From: AP-15 sp963772295
Lineage (GTDB): Bacteria; Pseudomonadota; Alphaproteobacteria; ATCC43930; CGMCC-115725
Assembly (NCBI GenBank): GCA_963772295.1
Contig: CAVYWO010000013.1
Location: forward strand, 372,001 to 436,000
DNA length: 64,000 bases
Reading direction: 5' to 3'
The stretch's first letter is position 1. The number at the start of each line of letters is the position of its first letter. The translations under genes and the position numbers were made by a program. The notes beneath the pieces were generated by a model that saw only the letters and a program-made list of their open reading frames with translations, did no database searches and was not told where the DNA came from. Below, one piece after another: positions 39,401 to 45,555 of the stretch.

Positions 39401-42225
39401 CCCTGCGCGTCGATCTGTTCATGGCGGGCGAGACGCCGACGACCTGGTCGCAACCTCCCGGCCGCACCGTCAAGGTGGCCGCCGACAAGGACGCCTACGC
39501 CCCCGGCGAGACGGCCACCCTGCTGATCGAGAGCCCGTTTCAGACGGCGCGGGCGCTGGCCGTCGTCGAGGAGCCGGAAGGCCGGTTCCGCTATGACTGG
39601 GTCGACATCGAGAACGGCTTCGGCCGCTATCTGGTCCCGATCCGCAAGCCGCAGATGCCGCGCCTCGCCGTGCATTTCCTGCTGCTGCGCGGCCGACTGC
39701 CGGGCTCGCCGCCGGCCCCGGCCGCACCCTTCGACCAGGGCAAGCCGGTCACCGTCGCGGCGACGAAATGGGTCACGGTCACGCCGGTCCAGCACCGCGT
39801 CACGGTGTCGTTCGACAACCCGCAGAGCGCCCGTCCCGGCCAGGAGATCGAGGTGGTCCTGCGGCTCGCCGACGTGGGAAAGCACCCGGTCGCCGGCGAG
39901 GCCGTGTTCTGGATGGTCGACCAGGCGGTGCTGTCGCTGGCCAAGGAGCAGCCGCTCGACCCGCTGCCGCAATTCATCGTCGATCGCCCGACCCGGATGG
40001 CCGCGCGCGACACCCGCAACATGGCGTTCGGCTCGATCCCGCTGCAGGAGGCGCCGGGCGGCGAGAAGCCGAGCGAGGAATGGGGGGTCGAGAACATCTC
40101 GGTGCGCCGCAACTTTACCCCGGTGCCGATCTATCTGCCTCATTTCGCGGTCGGCAGTGACGGGATCGCCCACATCCGGGTCAAGCTGCCGGACACCTTG
40201 ACCGTCTACAAGCTGCGCGCCAAGGCGATCAGCGGCCCGGATCGCTTCGGTTTTGGCGCCGGCGAGATGCGGGTGCGCCAGCCGGTCGTGGCGCAGCCGG
40301 CATTGCCCCGTTTCGTGCGCCCCGGTGACGCGTTCGACGCCGGCCTGATCGCGAGGATCGTCGAAGGCCCGGGCGGCGCCGGCCGCGCCCTCCTCAGCGT
40401 CGACAACCTGACCGTTGCGGGCGCCAAGGAACAGAGCTTTGCCTGGGCGGAGAAGCGGCCGGCGCGGATCGATTTTCGCGTCGCCGTCCCGCCGCCGAAG
40501 CCGGGGAGCGAAACGGCGAAGCTGCGCCTCTTGGTCCAGCGCAACGCCGACAAGGCCGGCGATGCGGTCGAGATCGCGCTGCCGATCCGGCCCGATCGGC
40601 CGCCGGTGCGAACGCACCGGGTCGCCGATCTGATGCCGGGACAGACGCTCGAACTGCCGGCGCCCGCGGCACCGGCCCGGCCGCAATCCTTCTCGGCCGC
40701 GGTGACCTTGGCGACCGATCCGGCGCTGGTCCGGCTGATCGGCGGCCTCGATTACCTGTTCGAATACCCTTATGGCTGCACCGAGCAGCGGATCGATCTC
40801 GCCGGTGCCGAACTGGCGATGCGGCCGTTCGCGCCGGTTCTGGCGACGACAGGCGTCGCCGAGCGGGTGGCGGCGGACGTCAAGTCGACGATCCGCTCGA
40901 TCGAAGAGACCACCGACGAGGACGGGCTCGTCGCCTTCTGGCCGCATGGCAGGGGCTCGGTCTCGCTGACCGCCTGGGCCTACCGCTTCCTCGTCGCGGC
41001 CCAAAGGGCCGGTCAGCCGGTCGACAAGGCGCTGGAGAAGCGGCTCGCGACCGTATTGCAGCAGGCGTTGCGCTCCGATTACCCGCGGCTCATGGCCGGC
41101 GAAGAGTTGCGCGAGCGGGTGGCGGCGCTGACGGCACTGGCCGACGGCGGCGATATCGCCGACGCCTATGTCGCCGAACTCGCCCGCCGCGCCGCGCTGA
41201 TGCCGGTCGAGAGCGTGGCCCAGGCGGTCCAAGTGGTGGCCAAATCGCGCGGGCCGAACCAGTCGCTGGCGGGCCCGCTGCTCGAGGCGTTGTGGGGGCG
41301 GGTGCGCACACTGTCGCGCGGCGGCCGGCCCATCTATGCCGGGCTCGCCGATACCGGCGGCAACCCGCTGATCCTGCCCTCCGAGACCCGCAGCCTCGCC
41401 GAGGTAACGATGGCGGTGGCGATCAGCAGCCTCGACGAGCCGCGCCTCGAGATGCTGCGCGACGGATTGATCGGGCTCGGCGCCGGCGACGGCTGGGGCA
41501 GCACCAATGCCAACGCGGCGGCGTTGCGGGCATTGGCCGCGTCCTGGGCGCCGCCGGCGCAAGCGGTGCCGGCGCAAGCGGTGCCGGTCGCGGTCGCCTT
41601 CGGCGGCGAGCCGCAGACCGCGACGCTCGACCACGATCGGCCGCTGCGGCGCTGGACCGCGGACCGGGCGCTGCCGGTGCGCCTGGAGAACCGGGGTGCG
41701 ACGCCGATCGCAGCACTTTCCGACCAGAGCTATGTGCCGGCCGAGCCGGGCTCGGCGGCGGCGCCGGTCGAGCATGGTCTGCTGCTGTCGCGGCAATTGT
41801 TCCGGGTCCCGGCGCAGGGGCCGATGCAGCGCCTCGAAGCCGGGCATGACGCAGCGATCGGGCTCGCGATCGGCGACGTGGTCGAGGAGACGGCGGAGTT
41901 GGTGAACCCGCAACCGCGGACGCATGTGGCGCTGCGGCTGCCGCTTGCCGCCGGCCTCGAACCCTTGAACCCGAACCTCGCCACCGCACCGGCCGAGGCG
42001 GCACCCTCGGCGCCGCCGACCCTGGCGCCGAGCTTCGCCTCGTTCGGCGACGACGAGGTCCGGTATTTCTACGACGAGCTGCCGGCCGGGACCTATCGGC
42101 TGCGTTTCCGGATGCGCGCCACCGTGGCCGGGACCTTCACCTACCCGCCGGGCGAAGCCGAGACGATGTATCGGAACGACGTCTATGGCGCGAGCGCCGG
42201 ACAGCGGGTCGCCATCGCCCGCTGA
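36472..42225 (+). CDS. Bacterial alpha-2-macroglobulin (YfhM-like), thioester type
   Basis: This is a periplasmic protease trap that snares attacking proteases with a reactive thioester. I chose ATG 36472, where a signal peptide begins (MRTGVISLAVLAALFLAPPA, cut near GRAEMA); the frame is open further upstream but runs through a repeat. Domains in order: N-terminal MG-type beta-sandwiches, a bait region around residues 900-1050, the A2M core (the KYLPDTLTVYKLRAKA-like block near residue 1240), and the thioester domain with GCTEQ (Cys1436, Gln1439), then a helical toroid and receptor-binding-like C-terminus ending in FRMRATVAGTFTYPP. Length is 1917 residues against about 1650 for E. coli YfhM. 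The signal peptide lacks a lipobox Cys, unlike YfhM, so it may be soluble. PBP1C follows, the classic partner. Confidence 0.92.
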   Translation: MRTGVISLAVLAALFLAPPAGRAEMAPTAVPAALDRLQRADGVTIVPERLLRRWDPVTVFLDRDAGPAGGGPEDVPERYALLTPAQPGAWQWLGPRVLQFRPAEPWQPLRRVTVTAFGHAATLVPLLPAPVETSPADEPDGIVDLDAFRLTFVDPVDKAALARLLTIELRPQPGFAGERAQLLTEADFTIKALERAAPGDRQTYAVALNRPVPDGTVAILRLRLSDEPGLDDPSFELRLRSATPFTVTDISCGGRFTHDTQDGVLRCTPPEPEDRKFRPGGPRELRLRFSAKPEALDIVHARNALRITPPVDDLAVDAENGNAYRITGRFLPDTVYELRLAPGALKDRRGRALSGGVASSRFAFLADRPALRWDAAQGIAERFGPQMVPLRGRGYDRADIRIHAIDPSGRDFWPFPRDGIETADDTPPPLAGDEPAPWSGPEAIHRRAIAARIRALGSPAISELVALPIARGGVEARFGLDLKPLLQKIAGPGEPGAYLVGLRPLDGDKRNWLRVQVTDLALSTVEEADRVRFTVTSLNTAKPVEGAEVRLEGRRDDAFVTLAQGSTGADGGFDWTAQQLPHALLRRIVVTKGTDVLVLDPERGPPEYADENWTEPEAPWLGWVFGKLGERRERPQILCHVFTERPIYRPEEPVEISGFVRRYQAGGLAYAAGTGTIVITAPGNQEWRLPVTLDAVGGFYRRFDEKTVATGDYALHFEPKDGDSCGEISFKKEAYRLPTFEVLLNGPTQVPLDGQFSVGLLARYFAGGLVADRPIKWRVTQFPYDWSPPGREGFLFSSDARFSGEQNFRSTPVLERDARTDAGGSAQITLDPTIEPTAQPRRYVIEATVTGDDDAQIRSIQHVVAVPPFVLGMKVPRYLPHVGAIDPDIVAADADGKPIAGIAMTVRLIRRNWNSLLQASDFSQGSAKYVTQVIDETVEERHIASTADVQHLHFDARAAGVYIVELEAADRIGRKETLRVDLFMAGETPTTWSQPPGRTVKVAADKDAYAPGETATLLIESPFQTARALAVVEEPEGRFRYDWVDIENGFGRYLVPIRKPQMPRLAVHFLLLRGRLPGSPPAPAAPFDQGKPVTVAATKWVTVTPVQHRVTVSFDNPQSARPGQEIEVVLRLADVGKHPVAGEAVFWMVDQAVLSLAKEQPLDPLPQFIVDRPTRMAARDTRNMAFGSIPLQEAPGGEKPSEEWGVENISVRRNFTPVPIYLPHFAVGSDGIAHIRVKLPDTLTVYKLRAKAISGPDRFGFGAGEMRVRQPVVAQPALPRFVRPGDAFDAGLIARIVEGPGGAGRALLSVDNLTVAGAKEQSFAWAEKRPARIDFRVAVPPPKPGSETAKLRLLVQRNADKAGDAVEIALPIRPDRPPVRTHRVADLMPGQTLELPAPAAPARPQSFSAAVTLATDPALVRLIGGLDYLFEYPYGCTEQRIDLAGAELAMRPFAPVLATTGVAERVAADVKSTIRSIEETTDEDGLVAFWPHGRGSVSLTAWAYRFLVAAQRAGQPVDKALEKRLATVLQQALRSDYPRLMAGEELRERVAALTALADGGDIADAYVAELARRAALMPVESVAQAVQVVAKSRGPNQSLAGPLLEALWGRVRTLSRGGRPIYAGLADTGGNPLILPSETRSLAEVTMAVAISSLDEPRLEMLRDGLIGLGAGDGWGSTNANAAALRALAASWAPPAQAVPAQAVPVAVAFGGEPQTATLDHDRPLRRWTADRALPVRLENRGATPIAALSDQSYVPAEPGSAAAPVEHGLLLSRQLFRVPAQGPMQRLEAGHDAAIGLAIGDVVEETAELVNPQPRTHVALRLPLAAGLEPLNPNLATAPAEAAPSAPPTLAPSFASFGDDEVRYFYDELPAGTYRLRFRMRATVAGTFTYPPGEAETMYRNDVYGASAGQRVAIAR

Positions 42226-42235
42226 CCCGCCGTGG

Positions 42236-42382
42236 TTCGAGACGGCGTGCGGAGTTTATCCTCGGGCCGCGCGAAGCGCGGACCCGGGGGCACGCCTCCT
42301 CGCCATGAGGGTTCCGTTCCTCGTCCTGAGGTGCCCCCGGACGGCCGGCCCTGCGGGCCGTTCCGGGGGCCTCGAAGGACGG
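42236..42382. repeat. Palindromic intergenic element overlapping the PBP1C start
   Basis: The stretch combines a TTCGAGACGGCGTGC unit, a unit at 42258-42291 (CCTCGGGCCGCGCGAAGCGC and flanks), and a unit CCTCGTCCTGAGGTGCCCCC ... GGGGGCCTCGAAGGACGG whose two halves pair imperfectly. Such CCTGAGG/CCTCGAAGGA palindromes are common intergenic repeats of alphaproteobacteria. The PBP1C reading frame starts inside it. Confidence 0.6.
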
Positions 42383-44668
42383 TGGCGGCGGGCACTGCGC
42401 GCCGGTCTGGTTCTCGGTCTCGGCGGGATCGCCGGGCTGTTCGCGGTCGAGGTGGCGTTGCGCGCGCATTTGGCGGCGCCGGCGCCGACGCCGATCCTCT
42501 ACGACCGCCACGGCGCCTTCCTCGCCCAGATCGGGCACGAGGCGTTCGCACCCGACGGCGGGCGGCGGGTGGCCTACGGATATTGGGTCGTCGCCCCGCC
42601 GCCGCCGCGCATCGTCCGCGCCACCTTGGCGCTCGAAGACCGGCGGTTCTGGCACCACCCCGGGGTCGATCTGCTGGCCGTCGCGCGGGCGCTGCGGCAG
42701 GACCTTAGAGGCGGCCATCGGCGCTCCGGCGCCTCGACGATCGCGATGCAGGTGGCGCGCATGCAGCACCCGGCGCCGCGCAATGTGTGGACGAAAGCGG
42801 TCGAGGCGGCGACCGCCCTGGTGCTGACCGCGCGCTACGGGCGCGCGGCGGTGCTCGCCCAATATCTGCGGCTGGCGCCTTACGGCAACGGCAGCCACGG
42901 CATTGCGCATGCCGCCCGCTGGTATTTCGACAAGCCGGTCGCCGATCTGAGCTGGGCCGAGATCGCGCTGTTGTCGGCGATCCCGCAGGCGCCGGGTGCC
43001 GCGAACCCGCTGAGCGCAAGCGGCCGGGCGCGGGCGATCGGCCGCGGCCGGCGGGTGCTCGAAGCGCTCGCCCGCCAGCAGGTGATCGACGGCGCGGAAT
43101 ATGCCGGGGCCGCGGCGGAACTCGAACAGATCCGCCTGCCGCCGCGCCCGCGCCGGCCGGAGGCGCTGCACGCGATCCTGCGGATCGCGGGCATGCTGGC
43201 GTCGGCGCCGGATGCGGTCGACCCGGCCGATCCACGGCTCTTCACGACGCTCGATCTCGAGGTCCAGGAAGCGGCGTCCCGGCTTGCGCGGCGGCAGTTG
43301 CACGCCTGGCAGCCGGCGGGACCGCAACAGATCGCCGTCATGGTGCTGCGCCGCGACAGCCGCGAGGTACTGGCCGCGGTCGGCTCCGCCGGATACGGCA
43401 AGGGGCCGGGAGGTGCGATCGACTTCACCCGGGCCAGCCGCTCGCCCGGCAGCACGCTGAAGCCGTTCATCTTCGCGCTGGCGCTGGAACGCGGGCGGCT
43501 CGGCCCGGCCGAGATCATGGACGATCTGCCGGAGGGCACGGCCGGGATCAGCAACGCCGACCGCAACTTTCTCGGGCCGCTCCTGCCGCGCCAGGCGCTC
43601 GCCAATTCGCGCAACGTCCCCGCCGCCAATCTGTTGCGCAAGGTCGGGCTCGACGGCGCCTTCGAATTCTTTCGCGAACTCGGGCTGCACCGGCTCGACG
43701 CGCCGGCGCAGGATTTTGGCCTGTCGATGGCGATCGGATCGCTGCCGACGAGCCTCGACCGCCTGCTGCGCGCCTATGGCGTCCTCGCCGAGGAGGGCAT
43801 GCTGCGCGACCTCTTGTGGTTCGAGCGGCAGCCTTTGACGCCGCCGCGCCGGCTGCTGCCGGCCGATGTGGCACGGCAGGTGACCTTGTTCCTCTCCGAC
43901 CCGATGGCGCGGCTGCCGAGCTTTCCGCGCTACGGCACGAGCGAGTTCCCGTTTGCCGCGGCGGTCAAGACCGGCACGTCGCAAGGCTATCGCGACGCCT
44001 GGACCATCGCCTGGTCGGAGCGCTACCTGGTCGGCGTCTGGCTCGGCCGCGCCGATGACGGGACGATGCGCGATGTTACCGGCGCCGCCGCCGCCGCCGG
44101 GCTGGCGAAGGCGTTGCTGCTGCGGCTGCACGGCGCGCGGTCCGGCGATCTCGGCGACACCGGTTTCGCGCCGCCGGCGAACCATGTGCCGGTCGAACTC
44201 TGCGTCTTCACCGGCCGGACGAGCCCGAGCGGGTGCAGCGAGACCTTGGTCGAATGGCTGCCGGCGAAGGCGGTGCCGGCGCCGCTGCCGGCAACCGGCG
44301 CCGGCGAGAGAATGACCCTCGCCGTCGGTTCGGCCGAGCGCGCCTGGGCCAAGAGGAACGGCTTTCCGCTCGCCGAGACGCCGAGCGACGCCGGCCAAAG
44401 GGTCCGCCTGTCGATCGCCGAGCCGCAGCAGGACGCCCATCTCTGGCGCAACCCCGAGGTCCCGGCGGCGCTCAACCGCCTGGCGCTGCGCGCCGTCGCC
44501 GACCCCCATGTGGCCCAGATCGTCTGGTACGTCGACAACGAGCCGTTCGCCGTGGCCGATCCGGACGAGACCCTTTACTGGCCGATGGTCGCCGGCATTC
44601 ACCGCTTCCGGATCGGCCGGCCGTTTGACGCGGCGCTCTCAAAGCCGGTGCGCATCGCCGTCGAATAA
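42305..44668 (+). CDS. pbpC: Penicillin-binding protein 1C (bifunctional transglycosylase/transpeptidase)
   Basis: This class A penicillin-binding protein polymerises and cross-links peptidoglycan at the outer face of the inner membrane. ATG 42305 gives 787 residues; the first 30 are encoded by a palindromic repeat, then a membrane anchor (LRAGLVLGLGGIAGLFAV). The GT51 domain has the catalytic Glu in LALEDRRFWHHPGVD and the GASTIAMQVARM block. The transpeptidase domain has SxxK at Ser383-Lys386 (SPGSTLKPF), SRN, and KTGTS starting at Lys555. A C-terminal BiPBP_C domain follows (VRLSIAEPQQDAHLWRNPEV to the end). Pairing with alpha-2-macroglobulin is the known yfhM-pbpC arrangement, thought to repair the wall after a breach while the macroglobulin traps proteases. 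The true N-terminus is uncertain because no other start codon precedes the anchor. Confidence 0.92.
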   Translation: MRVPFLVLRCPRTAGPAGRSGGLEGRWRRALRAGLVLGLGGIAGLFAVEVALRAHLAAPAPTPILYDRHGAFLAQIGHEAFAPDGGRRVAYGYWVVAPPPPRIVRATLALEDRRFWHHPGVDLLAVARALRQDLRGGHRRSGASTIAMQVARMQHPAPRNVWTKAVEAATALVLTARYGRAAVLAQYLRLAPYGNGSHGIAHAARWYFDKPVADLSWAEIALLSAIPQAPGAANPLSASGRARAIGRGRRVLEALARQQVIDGAEYAGAAAELEQIRLPPRPRRPEALHAILRIAGMLASAPDAVDPADPRLFTTLDLEVQEAASRLARRQLHAWQPAGPQQIAVMVLRRDSREVLAAVGSAGYGKGPGGAIDFTRASRSPGSTLKPFIFALALERGRLGPAEIMDDLPEGTAGISNADRNFLGPLLPRQALANSRNVPAANLLRKVGLDGAFEFFRELGLHRLDAPAQDFGLSMAIGSLPTSLDRLLRAYGVLAEEGMLRDLLWFERQPLTPPRRLLPADVARQVTLFLSDPMARLPSFPRYGTSEFPFAAAVKTGTSQGYRDAWTIAWSERYLVGVWLGRADDGTMRDVTGAAAAAGLAKALLLRLHGARSGDLGDTGFAPPANHVPVELCVFTGRTSPSGCSETLVEWLPAKAVPAPLPATGAGERMTLAVGSAERAWAKRNGFPLAETPSDAGQRVRLSIAEPQQDAHLWRNPEVPAALNRLALRAVADPHVAQIVWYVDNEPFAVADPDETLYWPMVAGIHRFRIGRPFDAALSKPVRIAVE

Positions 44669-44888
44669 CTCCGTCGGGCGTGAGCGATTCATCATCCGCA
44701 CCGGCCAAGCGGAGGACAACAATGCGCGATGCCGTCTTGCGCCTCCGGTGGGAGGGTTCGCGCGGCTTCGAGCGCTCGATCGAGAAGTTTTGTCATAGGC
44801 GGCACCCAATGATCTGCGCGATGCAAAGGTTAGCGTCCCGATCGAGAAATTGGTGGGATCTGCTTGACCCACTCTTGCTCGTCATCCC

Positions 44889-44923
44889 GGCCCCCGGGTC
44901 CGCGCCGCGCGCGGCCCGAGGAC
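44889..44923. repeat. Inverted copy of the 42258-42291 repeat unit
   Basis: Read on the minus strand this stretch gives CCTCGGGCCGCGCGCGGCGC followed by GGACCCGGGGGCC, closely matching 42258-42291. The two copies lie in opposite orientation about 2.6 kb apart, flanking the PBP1C gene. Confidence 0.5.
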
Positions 44924-44933
44924 AGGCACCTTT

Positions 44934-45555
44934 GGCGCTCAGGTCTTGGATTATCTCCGCGAGCCCGACGAGTGGCTGAAGCGCCTCGAAGAGGGCGATC
45001 GACTGGGTCGCGACAACAGCGATCCGGAAGGGCCAAACCGCCGAAGGCATCGCTTTGCTCGAGAAGGGCCTCGCCGTCTGGGAGGCGGGCGGTGGTCGAA
45101 GCGGCAGTCTCTATTGGCGATCCGTGCTCGCCGAGGGCATGGGCCAACTCGGCAATCTCGACGGTGCGCTGCATCTTATCGACGAGGTCATCGCGGAAAT
45201 CGAGAGGCCGGACCGGCAGGAGCGCCACTATTACGCCGAAGCGCTCCGCATCAAGGGCTGGCTGCTCGCGTTGAAGGGCGATGCGGCAGGCGCCGAGCGC
45301 AGCTACATCGCCTCGCTCGACTGGGCGCGAATGCAGCGGGCGAAATCCTGGGAGCTGCGCACCGCGACCAGCTATGCCCGGCTGCTGCGGGAGCAAGGGA
45401 GTGTCGGGGAGGCGCACGAACTTCTCGCGCCGGTCTATGGCTGGTTCAGCGAAGGCTTCACGACGAAGGACCTGAAGGAGGCCAAGGCACTGCTCGGCGA
45501 GTTGCGCGATTGTCTAGGCGCCGGTGTCGGCGCGCATGGTCATAGGCGGCGTTGA
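44934..45555 (+). pseudogene. Inverted C-terminal (TPR) end of a cyclase/AAA/TPR protein
   Basis: The plus strand first reads GAQVLDYLREPDEWLKRLEE and GDRLGRDNS; near 45020 the frame changes and it continues AIRKGQTAEGIALLEKGLAV, then EVIAEIERPDRQERHYYAEA, LRIKGWLLALKGDAAGAERS, WELRTATSYARLLREQGSVG and ELLAPVYGWFSEGFTTKDLK, with the original end near KALLGELR (about 45515). This is the standard TPR-repeat C-terminus of class III cyclase/AAA/TPR proteins, exactly the part missing from the gene on the opposite strand (45458-48220). A piece of about 20 residues (expected after RDNS) is deleted inside it. It has no start signal of its own. Confidence 0.7.

Noticed and set aside
33373..41925. A 2850-codon open frame on the minus strand
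   Set aside because: It is an antisense shadow of the two giant plus-strand genes, caused by very high GC. It is Arg/Gly/Asp-rich, has no domain, and the plus strand has signal peptides and the CTEQ motif.
42137..44602. An 821-codon minus-strand open frame
   Set aside because: It is antisense to PBP1C, whose catalytic motifs on the plus strand are unmistakable.
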